In this document: in pieces, positions 1 through 6,308 of the stretch
Numbering within the stretch: position 1 is the first letter of the stretch
How the letters are laid out: every line of letters begins with the position of its first letter
Assembly (NCBI GenBank): GCA_947461495.1
Contig: CANHLV010000059.1
Location: 1-8,553 of the forward strand
Direction: 5' to 3'
Length of the DNA: 8,553 bases
Origin: Chitinophagaceae bacterium
GTDB taxonomy: Bacteria; Bacteroidota; Bacteroidia; Chitinophagales; Chitinophagaceae
Translations under genes and position numbers: made by a program
The notes under the pieces: model-generated
The model's input: the letters and a program-made list of their open reading frames with translations, nothing else
Database searches by the model: none
Told to the model about the DNA's origin: nothing

Positions 1-414
1 ACCAGAAGTATAACAGTAAGTTATCCTGCCGGCTTGATTGATGGAACTGTTACAGCAAGAGCCATTTCTAATTGTGCCAGCAGCGGAAGTACAAGAACTT
101 TAATAATTAAGCTGGCGCCATGTGCAGAAAATACGGGGAATATTTACACAAAAGGCACTATGAATATACCTGCATCTTTGGATGTGAAATTATTCCCCAA
201 CCCAACTGCTTCTTCATTCAATCTTCAGGTTATCACTAACAGCACTAAAGAAGTGAGTGTGAAAATCATGGATATTCAGGGAAGGATAATTAAATCATTT
301 GCTACGACAACATTCCAGATTAACAACATCGGCAATGAGTTGAAAGCGGGTGTATATATGGTAGAGGTGAAGCAAGGGGAAGAGGTTAAGACGATGAGGG
401 TGGTGAAGTATTAG
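1..414 (+). CDS. C-terminal end of a secreted protein with a T9SS type A sorting domain (5' partial)
   Basis: The frame is open from base 1 and stops at TAG 412-414, so 137 residues of a longer protein are visible. The first 40 or so residues (from TRSITVSYPAG, including TRTLIIKLAPCA) are Ser/Thr-rich and look like the end of an Ig-like or PKD-like beta-sandwich repeat, as in large adhesive or hydrolytic surface proteins of Bacteroidota. The last ~80 residues contain LFPNPTASSFNLQV, VKIMDIQGRIIKSF, LKAGVYMVEVK and a terminal MRVVKY. This is the pattern of the type A C-terminal domain that directs export through the type IX system and is removed at the cell surface. The function of the cargo cannot be told because the catalytic or binding part lies left of the window. 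The TTG at 34 is internal and is not a start. Confidence 0.88.
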   Translation, partial: TRSITVSYPAGLIDGTVTARAISNCASSGSTRTLIIKLAPCAENTGNIYTKGTMNIPASLDVKLFPNPTASSFNLQVITNSTKEVSVKIMDIQGRIIKSFATTTFQINNIGNELKAGVYMVEVKQGEEVKTMRVVKY

Positions 415-425
415 AGCCCCCTCGG

Positions 426-440
426 TCCCCCAAAGGGGGA
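426..440. repeat. C/G hairpin just after the T9SS gene
   Basis: The arm TCCCCC (426-431) pairs with GGGGGA (435-440) around an AAA loop, 12 nt after the stop codon. It could end transcription of the T9SS gene, but no T-run follows. It could equally be part of the repeat mosaic. Confidence 0.45.
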
Positions 441-446
441 AGTTGA

Positions 447-527
447 GATGCCACTGTTGGTGTTTTCACCAACAGGTAAATGAGATATAAGAAAATCCTT
501 GTTGGTCATAAGACCAACAAGGGCAGA
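447..527. repeat. 81-bp twin-hairpin repeat, copy 1
   Basis: This matches 636-716 at 79 of 81 positions (mismatches at 453 and 462). It contains two strong hairpins. Hairpin A has a perfect 9-bp stem, CTGTTGGTG (454-462) with CACCAACAG (467-475), and a TTTT loop. Hairpin B has a perfect 11-bp stem, CCTTGTTGGTC (497-507) with its complement at 512-522, and an ATAA loop. Both stems share the heptamer TGTTGGT/ACCAACA, so arms could also pair across hairpins. The 21 nt between the hairpins are identical in both copies. Confidence 0.9.
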
Positions 528-594
528 AATAATAAGGGCAGATATAAATACTGAAATATATTTGAAGTTGAATAAGTATTTTTGAAAGGCGGCT

Positions 595-617
595 CCCTTC
601 CTCTTGTGGGGGAAGGG
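595..617. repeat. C/G-rich hairpin
   Basis: CCCTTCC (595-601) pairs with GGAAGGG (611-617) around a 9-nt loop. The left part (GGCTCCCTTCCTC and the preceding GAAAGGC) recurs in degraded form at 731-756, so it belongs to a short repeat family and is not a unique terminator. Confidence 0.5.
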
Positions 618-635
618 TTGGGGAAGGGGGCTTTT

Positions 636-716
636 GATGCCTCTGTTGGTTTTTTCACCAACAGGTAAATGAGATATAAGAAAATCCTTGTTGGTCATAA
701 GACCAACAAGGGCAGA
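636..716. repeat. 81-bp twin-hairpin repeat, copy 2
   Basis: This is a direct repeat of 447-527, shifted by 189 nt. Hairpin A is 643-650 with 657-664 (8 bp; the G-to-T change removes one closing pair). Hairpin B is 686-696 with 701-711 (11 bp, perfect). The left flanks of the two copies differ but both are C/G-rich hairpin sequences, so the element appears to travel in a composite setting. Confidence 0.9.
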
Positions 717-740
717 GAGTAAGCAATTTAGAAGGCGACT

Positions 741-756
741 CCCTTCCTCCTAAGGG
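741..756. repeat. Degenerate copy of the C/G-rich hairpin
   Basis: CCCTT (741-745) pairs with AAGGG (752-756) around CCTCCT. The upstream GAAGGCGACTCCCTTCCTC (731-749) resembles GAAAGGCGGCTCCCTTCCTC at 584-603. It is probably a truncated relative of that element. Confidence 0.4.
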
Positions 757-769
757 CAGAACTAACATT

Positions 770-805
770 TTGAACTAATTGAACTAATTGAACCTTTTGA
801 ACAAA
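770..805. repeat. 9-nt periodic TTGAAC array
   Basis: There are four units of nine bases, TTGAACTAA, TTGAACTAA, TTGAACCTT and TTGAACAAA, with no gaps. The same nonamer theme occurs in both orientations at 5091-5135 and 5154-5189. It is non-coding here. Confidence 0.75.
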
Positions 806-839
806 GGTTACCCCAAACCAGCGCAGCGACTTAAAGCTC

Positions 840-859
840 AAACGCCTAACCCCCAAACC
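840..859. repeat. Heptamer-like repeat overlapping the fmt stop
   Basis: On the plus strand the sequence reads AAACGCC, TAACCCC, then CAAACC. It matches the order AAACGCC, AAACCCC, AAAC found at 3773-3790 and 5221-5238 with one substitution and one inserted C. It overlaps the fmt stop codon (848-846). The match is short, so chance cannot be excluded. Confidence 0.35.
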
Positions 860-1772
860 TATACCCCCTCAAAAAATCTTCTACCTTCATTCTCTTCTTA
901 CCTTCCAGTTGTAAATCTTTGATGCTGATATAGCCGTCGTTACAGGCGAATTTTAAAAAATGTTTGCCGTCTGTTTTATAAGTTCCGGTTGCTACAGTTG
1001 GAGTTGAATTTTCAATTGAAGCAGCAAATATTTTTAATTTCTTTCCATCCAATTGTGTAAATGCAGCAGGGTAGGGAGATAGTCCTCTGATTAGGTTATT
1101 GATATCAACAGCAGATTTATTCCAGTCGATGGCACATGTTTCAGTAAATATTTTTGGAGCATGTTTGATATTGAAATTGTCTTGAGGTTTTTCGGTGATG
1201 CTTTCTTCAGCAAGTCCTTTCACTGTTTGCAATAAAACTTCTGCGCCAATTTCTTTCATCTTGTCATGCAAAGTGCCTGCAGTTTCGTTATCTTCAATCG
1301 TTATTTTTTCATTCAATAAAATATCGCCGGTATCAATTTCATGTTTGAGTTTGAAAGTCGTAACGCCCGTGTAAGCTTCACCGTTAATAATCGCCCAGTT
1401 GATGGGAGCGGCCCCTCTGTATTGAGGCAATAATGAACCATGAAGATTCAAAGTGCCCATGGGTGGCATGTTCCAGACGATTTCGGGAAGCATGCGAAAG
1501 GCAACTACTATTTGTAAATCAGCATGCAATGATTTTAATTGTTCGATGAATTCCGGATTTTTTAATTTCTCAGGTTGAAGAATGTTCAACCCTTTATCAA
1601 CGGCATATTTTTTTACTGCACTTTGCTGCAATTCCATGCCTCGACCTGCGGGTTTATCAGGAGCTGTAATGACACCAACTATGTTGCATCCTGCATCCAC
1701 CAGTTTTGACAGAGATGCCACGGCAAATTCGGGTGTACCCATGAAGACAATTCTTAATTCTTTATAGTCCAT
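846..1772 (-). CDS. fmt: Methionyl-tRNA formyltransferase
   Basis: The enzyme transfers the formyl group of 10-formyltetrahydrofolate to the amino group of initiator Met-tRNA in the cytoplasm, the step that prepares it for bacterial translation initiation. The 308 residues match the family's usual ~310. The N-terminal formyltransferase fold shows FMGTPEFAV (10-18) and PDKPAGRG (38-45). The active-site segment LNLHGSLLPQYRGAAPINW has Asn109 and His111, and Asp147 lies in IDTGD; these correspond to E. coli Asn106, His108 and Asp144. The C-terminal tRNA-binding domain begins near residue 207 (KIFTETCAIDW, INNLIRGLSPYPAAF). The start at 1772 follows directly on the TAA of the upstream namZ-like gene (1775-1773), so translation is probably coupled. 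No Shine-Dalgarno sequence is seen. The last codons and stop overlap a heptamer-repeat-like string at 840-859, which may have shaped the RFGG tail. Confidence 0.97.
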   Translation of the reverse strand: MDYKELRIVFMGTPEFAVASLSKLVDAGCNIVGVITAPDKPAGRGMELQQSAVKKYAVDKGLNILQPEKLKNPEFIEQLKSLHADLQIVVAFRMLPEIVWNMPPMGTLNLHGSLLPQYRGAAPINWAIINGEAYTGVTTFKLKHEIDTGDILLNEKITIEDNETAGTLHDKMKEIGAEVLLQTVKGLAEESITEKPQDNFNIKHAPKIFTETCAIDWNKSAVDINNLIRGLSPYPAAFTQLDGKKLKIFAASIENSTPTVATGTYKTDGKHFLKFACNDGYISIKDLQLEGKKRMKVEDFLRGYRFGG

Positions 1773-3098
1773 TTAATCTTGTTTGAAATCTGTGTACAAT
1801 AAATATTTTTTTCTGATGGCTTTGAATGTAGTGAGTTCGGGCTCCCAGCTTTTTCGTATCTCAGTTTCGGATTTTCCTTCTTTAATTTGTTGCATGAACA
1901 TATTATTGCCTGCCAATTTATTAAAGAAATTATTTTTTAAAAAGAAACTGTCTTTGCCTGGAAATAGCTTGTAGGCTTCGAGTAAATATTTGATTTGGAT
2001 TTTGCTATTTATTGATTTCAAAACATCTTCTTTGCTGCCAGATAAATTCCATCCATAACAAATCTGATTGAAACATTTACTGCTTTTAGCGCCCTCATTG
2101 GGTTTGGGCGTAAATGAAAATAAATTTGAAGGCAACGTCGGATGACCGAAAATCTGAAAAGGTTTGTCTGTGCCTCTTCCTTCGCTCATTACCGTTCCTT
2201 CAAAGAAACATGTGGATGGATAAAGATAAATCGACTGCATCTCTTTCAGGTTAGGCGAGGGATTAACAGGCAATTCATATTTCGAATCGTGAGTATAATT
2301 CTTGCAGGGGATGATGATGGCACTGAAGTGAAGATTTTTATTGTTAGTTTTTGTAGTTGGGACATTAAAATAAGTGTCAACATTTTTTACTGGCGGAATG
2401 GCTTCATCCCAGTCCTTGGACAATTCATCCAGTTTCTTGTTGGCCTTTTCGCTCATCCATCTTTCTCCAATCAACATTAATGCATATTCTGCTATTGTTA
2501 ACCCATACACGATGGGAACAGGTTGCATACCTACAAAGCTTTTAAATGCAGTATCTAGCACCGGACCATCCACATAAAATCCATTGGGATTGGGGCGGTC
2601 GAGGATAATCAATTCTTTTTCATTTTCTATTGCCGCTTCCATATAATATTGCAAGGATGAGATGAAAGTGTAATACCTCACACCTACATCCTGTATATCA
2701 AATACCATCACATCCACATTTTGCAAATCAGCTGCCGTAGGTTTTTTATGGTCGCCATACAAACTGATGACAGGGATTCCGGTTTTGGCATCCACATCAT
2801 TATTTACATGTTCACCGGCATCAGCTTTTCCTCTGAAACCATGCTCTGGACCGAAAATCGTGACAATATTAATTTTTGATGACAGCAATGTGTCAAGCAG
2901 ATGGGTTTTCCCAATTACCGAAGTGGGATTGGCGAATATGGCCACACGTTTCCCTTTTAAAAAAGGCAAATATTCGCTGGTTCTTTCAGCTCCGGTTATA
3001 ATTTGCTGATTATTGTCTGTAGTGTTTTTTGTCTGGGCACAGGAACTCTGAATTCCCCAACATACAAGCAAAAACAGCATATAGGTTAATTTCTTCAT
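1773..3098 (-). CDS. DUF1343 / NamZ-type exo-N-acetylmuramidase, probable lipoprotein
   Basis: This 441-residue protein belongs to the DUF1343 family, whose Bacillus member NamZ removes terminal N-acetylmuramic acid from peptidoglycan fragments. Residues 1-20 form a lipoprotein-like signal: KK, a hydrophobic stretch, then QSSC with Cys20. The -3 Gln is non-canonical, though relaxed lipoboxes are common in this phylum. Family motifs seen are IFGPEHGFRG (81-90, a candidate catalytic Glu at 85), ISLYGDHKKP (111-120), FDIQDVGVRYYTF (133-145), DRPNPNG (167-173), and EGTVMSEGRGTDKPF (300-314). A family-typical IRKKYLLY lies near the C-terminus. It likely acts in the periplasm or at the outer membrane in cell-wall recycling or feeding. 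It is the first gene of a unit with fmt and is divergent from the FKBP gene across 175 nt. Substrate is inferred from the family only. Confidence 0.9.
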   Translation of the reverse strand: MKKLTYMLFLLVCWGIQSSCAQTKNTTDNNQQIITGAERTSEYLPFLKGKRVAIFANPTSVIGKTHLLDTLLSSKINIVTIFGPEHGFRGKADAGEHVNNDVDAKTGIPVISLYGDHKKPTAADLQNVDVMVFDIQDVGVRYYTFISSLQYYMEAAIENEKELIILDRPNPNGFYVDGPVLDTAFKSFVGMQPVPIVYGLTIAEYALMLIGERWMSEKANKKLDELSKDWDEAIPPVKNVDTYFNVPTTKTNNKNLHFSAIIIPCKNYTHDSKYELPVNPSPNLKEMQSIYLYPSTCFFEGTVMSEGRGTDKPFQIFGHPTLPSNLFSFTPKPNEGAKSSKCFNQICYGWNLSGSKEDVLKSINSKIQIKYLLEAYKLFPGKDSFFLKNNFFNKLAGNNMFMQQIKEGKSETEIRKSWEPELTTFKAIRKKYLLYTDFKQD

Positions 3099-3273
3099 CA
3101 GTCAAAGTTGAGTAAAGTTTTTTAATTCGGCAGAATAGATTTTTATTTTTAATATTGCCCTCCGAATCAGTACATTTCGCTTTCCATTCGCTTCAACTTT
3201 TGTTAAAGTAGGATTGTGCAACAAAATCTGAAAATGGTTTTTTCGGAATTTTTAAAACAATAAAAAAAACACA

Positions 3274-3702
3274 ATGCAACAAGTTAAAGCAGGCGATGTA
3301 GTGAAAGTTCATTACACTGGGAAATTAACATCAGGTGAACAATTTGATTCCTCTGTAGGAAGGGAACCACTCGAATTTACAGTAGGTGCCGGACAAATGA
3401 TCAAAGGATTTGATGCTGCCATGCCCGGTATGACAATAGGTGAAAAGAAAACCATCAACATCGCTCCCGAAGATGGTTACGGTGAAAGAAGTGAAGAAGC
3501 GATTATCCCTTTTCCAAAAGAAAATGTACCTGCTGATATGCCATTAGAAGCAGGTATGACTTTAACCTTAACCAATCAAATGGGACAGCCTATTCCGGTT
3601 GTTGTGGTAGAAGTTAGAGAAGATATTATTGTATTGGACGCCAATCATTTCCTTGCTGGACAGGTTTTGGTGTTTGATATTGAGTTGGTGGAGATAGCGT
3701 AA
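3274..3702 (+). CDS. SlyD-like FKBP-type peptidyl-prolyl cis-trans isomerase
   Basis: This is a cytoplasmic prolyl isomerase and chaperone of 142 residues with no signal peptide. The FKBP half appears at 1-68 (VKVHYTGKLTSGEQFDSS, GAGQMIKGFDAAMPGMTIGEKK) and resumes at about 122-142. The insert-in-flap chaperone domain lies between, roughly 70-121 (YGERSEEAIIPFPKENVP, then MTLTLTNQMGQPIPVVVVEV). The His/Cys-rich metal-binding tail of E. coli SlyD is absent, as in short SlyD forms. The final signature reads DANHFLAG where the family usually has NHPLAG, so the conserved proline is replaced by phenylalanine. The start at 3274 follows an A-rich leader and gives the expected N-terminus. A weak -7-like sequence TACATTTC at 3172-3179 has no convincing -33 partner. 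Confidence 0.95.
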   Translation: MQQVKAGDVVKVHYTGKLTSGEQFDSSVGREPLEFTVGAGQMIKGFDAAMPGMTIGEKKTINIAPEDGYGERSEEAIIPFPKENVPADMPLEAGMTLTLTNQMGQPIPVVVVEVREDIIVLDANHFLAGQVLVFDIELVEIA

Positions 3703-3712
3703 AAAAAATATT

Positions 3713-3783
3713 GTTTGGCGTTTGGTGTTGATTAGTTATAAACATTTTCATCGGGTAAAAACAAAAAACGCCAAACGCCAAAC
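3713..3783 (+). other. Long stem-loop between FKBP and pepT genes
   Basis: The left arm 3713-3729 (GTTTGGCGTTTGGTGTT) pairs with 3767-3783 over 17 positions. All are Watson-Crick except one G-T wobble (3726 with 3770). The loop is 37 nt. The left arm starts 10 nt after the FKBP stop and the right arm ends 20 nt before the pepT ATG. The right arm is made of the AAACGCC heptamer. It could attenuate or terminate read-through, protect the FKBP mRNA 3' end, or lie in the pepT leader. No T-run follows the stem. Confidence 0.65.
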
Positions 3784-3792
3784 CCCAAACAA
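3766..3792. repeat. Heptamer repeat upstream of pepT
   Basis: The units are AAACGCC, AAACGCC, AAACCCC and AAACAA. All 27 nt are identical to 5214-5240, upstream of the SPFH gene. The array ends 11 nt before the pepT start codon and forms the right arm of the stem-loop at 3713-3783. Confidence 0.85.
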
Positions 3793-3803
3793 AAAATACT
3801 AGT

Positions 3804-5054
3804 ATGGTTAATAAGTCCGATCTCACTTCTCGCTTCATGCGTTACGTCCAAATCGATACGCAAAGCGATCCTAACAGTAACGCACACCCGACAACAGAAA
3901 AACAAAAAGATTTAAGTAAAATCCTTCAGCAGGAATTATTGGAAATCGGTTTGACTGATGCTGTTGTAGATGAATACGGATATGTATATGCGACAGTCCC
4001 TTCTAATACCGATAAAAAAGATGTCCCTGCGATTTGTTTTTGTTCGCATGTAGATACAGCCCCGGATTGCAGTGGTACCCATGTAAAGCCAATCTTGCAT
4101 GAAAATTATGATGGCAAGGATATTGTGCTTCCGGATGACAATACCCAGGTTTTAAAAATCTCAGATGCTCCTTATCTCAAGGAACATATCGGACATGAAA
4201 TTATCACAGCAAGTGGATTGACCTTATTAGGCGCAGACGACAAAAGTGGCGTTGCCATTATCATGCAAGCGGCTAAAACCTTAGTTGAAAATCCTGCTAT
4301 CAAACATGGCGATATTAAAATCGTTTTTACACCTGATGAAGAAGTGGGCAAAGGAACAGCGAAGATTGATATGGAAAAAGTAGGTGCCCAATACGGCTAT
4401 ACTTTGGATGGAGGAGAAGCAGGTTCGTTGGAAGATGAAACGTTTAGTGCCGATGCTGCTGTGATTACTGTTCACGGAATTTCGGCGCATCCAGGTTATG
4501 CCAAAGGAAGTTTGGTTAATGCAACGAAAGTTGTTGGCGCCATACTAGATGCCTTGCCAAAAAATGAATGGAGTCCTGAAACCACCGAAAAGCGAGAAGG
4601 TTTTGTGCATCCTGTTTCCATGGGTGGCATTGCTGAAAAATCACACATTAATTTTATAGTAAGAGATTTTACTGTAAACGGATTAAAAGCTCATCATGAA
4701 AGATTAGAAAAACTGGCAGTGGAAGTAGTAAATCGTTTCCCAGGCGCCAAAATGGAATATACCATTCATGAGCAATATCGCAACATGAAGGAAATGCTGG
4801 ATCAATGTTCTTTTGTGGTGGATTATGCAAAAGAAGCCATCAATCGTTCAGGATTAAAACTAAAAATTGAAAGTATCCGCGGCGGTACCGACGGTAGCCG
4901 TTTAAGTTACATGGGAATGCCTTGTCCGAATATTTTTACCGGTATGCAAGGGATCCACAGCAAACTGGAATGGATTGGGGTAAAGGATATGATGAAAGCA
5001 GTGGAAACTATTGTGCATTTGTGTGAGATTTGGGAGGAGAGGACAGAAATGTAA
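3804..5054 (+). CDS. pepT: Peptidase T (M20B zinc tripeptidase)
   Basis: This is a cytoplasmic aminotripeptidase that removes the N-terminal residue of tripeptides. Its 416 residues are close to the ~408 of the enteric enzyme. The dinuclear zinc site is complete: His82 in CSHVDTAPD, Asp145 in LGADDKSG, Glu180 in PDEEVG, Asp202 in LDGG, and His385 in GIHSKLEW. The catalytic Asp84 and Glu179 are present. The dimerisation (lid) domain spans about residues 215-325 and includes VHGISAHPG with the family His. RGGTDGSRLSYMGMPCPN (359-376) is the usual substrate-binding segment. The start at 3804 gives the normal N-terminus. It is probably expressed with or just after the FKBP gene, although a large stem-loop separates the two. 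No Shine-Dalgarno sequence is seen. Confidence 0.97.
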   Translation: MVNKSDLTSRFMRYVQIDTQSDPNSNAHPTTEKQKDLSKILQQELLEIGLTDAVVDEYGYVYATVPSNTDKKDVPAICFCSHVDTAPDCSGTHVKPILHENYDGKDIVLPDDNTQVLKISDAPYLKEHIGHEIITASGLTLLGADDKSGVAIIMQAAKTLVENPAIKHGDIKIVFTPDEEVGKGTAKIDMEKVGAQYGYTLDGGEAGSLEDETFSADAAVITVHGISAHPGYAKGSLVNATKVVGAILDALPKNEWSPETTEKREGFVHPVSMGGIAEKSHINFIVRDFTVNGLKAHHERLEKLAVEVVNRFPGAKMEYTIHEQYRNMKEMLDQCSFVVDYAKEAINRSGLKLKIESIRGGTDGSRLSYMGMPCPNIFTGMQGIHSKLEWIGVKDMMKAVETIVHLCEIWEERTEM

Positions 5055-5067
5055 AAAATCTAAAGGT

Positions 5068-5085
5068 GATAGGCTGGATAGGCTA
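5068..5085. repeat. Short tandem 9-mer after pepT
   Basis: GATAGGCTG is followed immediately by GATAGGCTA, then GATTA. It lies 14 nt after the pepT stop. It is a minor tandem duplication and the start of the repeat-rich spacer that runs to 5284. Confidence 0.5.
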
Positions 5086-5090
5086 GATTA

Positions 5091-5135
5091 GTTCCAAAGG
5101 TTTAATAAGTTCAATTAGTTCAAAAGGTTTGTTTC
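5091..5135. repeat. 9-nt periodic GTTCAA array (inverse orientation)
   Basis: Five nonamers run without gaps: GTTCCAAAG, GTTTAATAA, GTTCAATTA, GTTCAAAAG and GTTTGTTTC. This is the reverse complement of the TTGAAC theme at 770-805 and 5154-5189. The part 5118-5130 pairs with 5174-5186 at 12 of 13 positions, so the two arrays form a stem with a 43-nt loop that could fold after pepT. Confidence 0.7.
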
Positions 5136-5153
5136 TGAAGAAAATGTAACATC

Positions 5154-5189
5154 TTGAACGTATTGAACCTCTGAAACCTTTTAAACGAC
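5154..5189. repeat. 9-nt periodic TTGAAC array
   Basis: The units are TTGAACGTA, TTGAACCTC, TGAAACCTT and TTAAACGAC. It faces the inverse array at 5091-5135 and forms the right side of the potential stem (5174-5186). Confidence 0.7.
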
Positions 5190-5213
5190 ATGCTTCAATA
5201 AACCACAACAAAC

Positions 5214-5255
5214 AAACGCCAAACGCCAAACCCCAAACAACAAACCTCAAACTTC
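5214..5255. repeat. Six-unit heptamer array upstream of the SPFH gene
   Basis: There are six contiguous seven-base units: AAACGCC, AAACGCC, AAACCCC, AAACAAC, AAACCTC and AAACTTC. The strand is almost free of G. The first 27 nt are identical to 3766-3792. The array ends 29 nt before the SPFH start codon and so probably lies in that gene's promoter or leader. Confidence 0.85.
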
Positions 5256-5284
5256 CCTAACTTCACACTCTAAAACCTAAAACC

Positions 5285-6208
5285 ATGAACATACTATTTC
5301 AATTTTGGTGGTTAATCATTGTCGCATTCATTGTAGTAAGCGGTTTGTTTACCGTAAATCAAGGTACAATCGCTGTAATTACTCGTTTTGGAAAATATTC
5401 CGGAATAAGAAGGCCGGGATTGCAATTCAAAATTCCTTTAATCGAACAAGTTTTTAAAAGAATCAGTTATCAAAATCGTTCTGTGGAACTGGAGTTTCAG
5501 GCGGTAACATTGGATCAGGCGAATGTGTATTTCAAATCGATGTTGTTGTACTCAGTGCAAAATGAAACTGAAGAAACAATACAAAAAGTAGCTTTTAAAT
5601 TTATCAGCGAAAGAGATTTTATGCAGGCGTTGGTAAGAACCATTGAGGGAAATATCAGAGCATTTGTGGCCACCAAAAAACAATCAGAAATTTTAGTCTT
5701 GAGAAGAGATATTGTTGAATTCGTGAAAGAACATGTGGACGCATCATTGGAAGAATGGGGGTTTCACTTACAGGATTTGCAAATCAATGACATCACATTT
5801 GATCAGGCGATAATCGACAGTATGAGCAAAGTGGTGGCTAGTAACAATTTGAAAGCAGCAGCAGAAAATGAAGGTCAAGCTTTATTGATAACAAAAACCA
5901 AAGCGGCTGAAGCAGAAGGTAATGCAATCAAAATCGCTGCAGAAGCAGAAAGACAAGCGGCTCAGTTACGTGGACAAGGTGTGGCTTTGTTCAGAGAAGA
6001 AGTGGCTAAGGGGATGAGCCAGGCGGCAGAAGAAATGAAGCAAGCTAATTTAGATACTAATGTTATTCTGTTCAGCATGTGGACAGAAGCTATTAAAAAT
6101 TTCGCTGAATATGGAAAAGGAAACGTGATATTTTTAGACGGCAGCAGTGAAGGTATGGAAAAAACAATGCGTCAGATTATGGCCATGCAAAAAATGGATG
6201 GAAAATAA
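5285..6208 (+). CDS. SPFH domain (stomatin/prohibitin-like) membrane protein
   Basis: This 307-residue member of the stomatin/prohibitin/flotillin superfamily forms oligomeric scaffolds on membranes and often modulates proteases or membrane microdomains. A single N-terminal membrane segment covers about residues 5-24. The SPFH domain follows (VNQGTIAVITRFGKYSGIRRPGLQFKIPLIEQV at 24-56, on to the LQDLQINDITF segment at 162-172). An Ala/Glu/Lys-rich coiled coil spans about 187-232 (KAAEAEGNAIKIAAEAERQA). The tail ends in a Met-rich helix. The overall shape resembles the HIR-type branch more than QmcA, but this is a judgement by eye. No NfeD partner gene is adjacent. The start at 5285 places the membrane helix right at the N-terminus, as expected. 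A 100-nt gap separates it from exbB. Confidence 0.92.
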   Translation: MNILFQFWWLIIVAFIVVSGLFTVNQGTIAVITRFGKYSGIRRPGLQFKIPLIEQVFKRISYQNRSVELEFQAVTLDQANVYFKSMLLYSVQNETEETIQKVAFKFISERDFMQALVRTIEGNIRAFVATKKQSEILVLRRDIVEFVKEHVDASLEEWGFHLQDLQINDITFDQAIIDSMSKVVASNNLKAAAENEGQALLITKTKAAEAEGNAIKIAAEAERQAAQLRGQGVALFREEVAKGMSQAAEEMKQANLDTNVILFSMWTEAIKNFAEYGKGNVIFLDGSSEGMEKTMRQIMAMQKMDGK

Positions 6209-6308
6209 TTCTTGTATTTTTTTACAATTAACATTTCATTATTTGTGAACATCAATTAGTTTTATTTTATTGCACTCCGATATTCTGTATCAATAAATCT
6301 TATAAAAT

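Larger units (their letters stand above)
415..845. other. Repeat-rich spacer between the T9SS gene and fmt
   Basis: This 431-nt stretch has no credible gene. It is a mosaic: a C/G-rich hairpin at 426-440, an 81-bp twin-hairpin repeat at 447-527 and again at 636-716, a second C/G hairpin at 595-617, a third at 741-756, and a 9-nt periodic TTGAAC array at 770-805. The flanking genes converge (plus-strand T9SS gene, minus-strand fmt), so termination of both must occur here, but none of the hairpins is followed by a classic long T-run. Confidence 0.8.

Noticed and set aside
411..698. Minus-strand reading frame of 95 codons with an internally repeated peptide (MTNKDFLISHLPVGE twice)
   Set aside because: It exists only because the two 81-bp repeats are 189 nt apart, a multiple of three. 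The sequence is dominated by hairpin arms and shows no protein family.
447..716. Possible CRISPR array from spaced, palindromic repeats
   Set aside because: There are only two copies of 81 bp with one 108-nt gap, no regular spacers and no cas genes.
2142..2480. Plus-strand frame of 112 codons inside the namZ-like gene
   Set aside because: It is antisense to a clear DUF1343 domain. Composition is irregular and no motif was seen.
3626..3838. Minus-strand frame of 70 codons with a hydrophobic stretch, spanning the FKBP-pepT gap
   Set aside because: It overlaps the well-supported FKBP and pepT genes, and its body is translated heptamer repeat and stem-loop sequence. No start signal or family likeness was seen.
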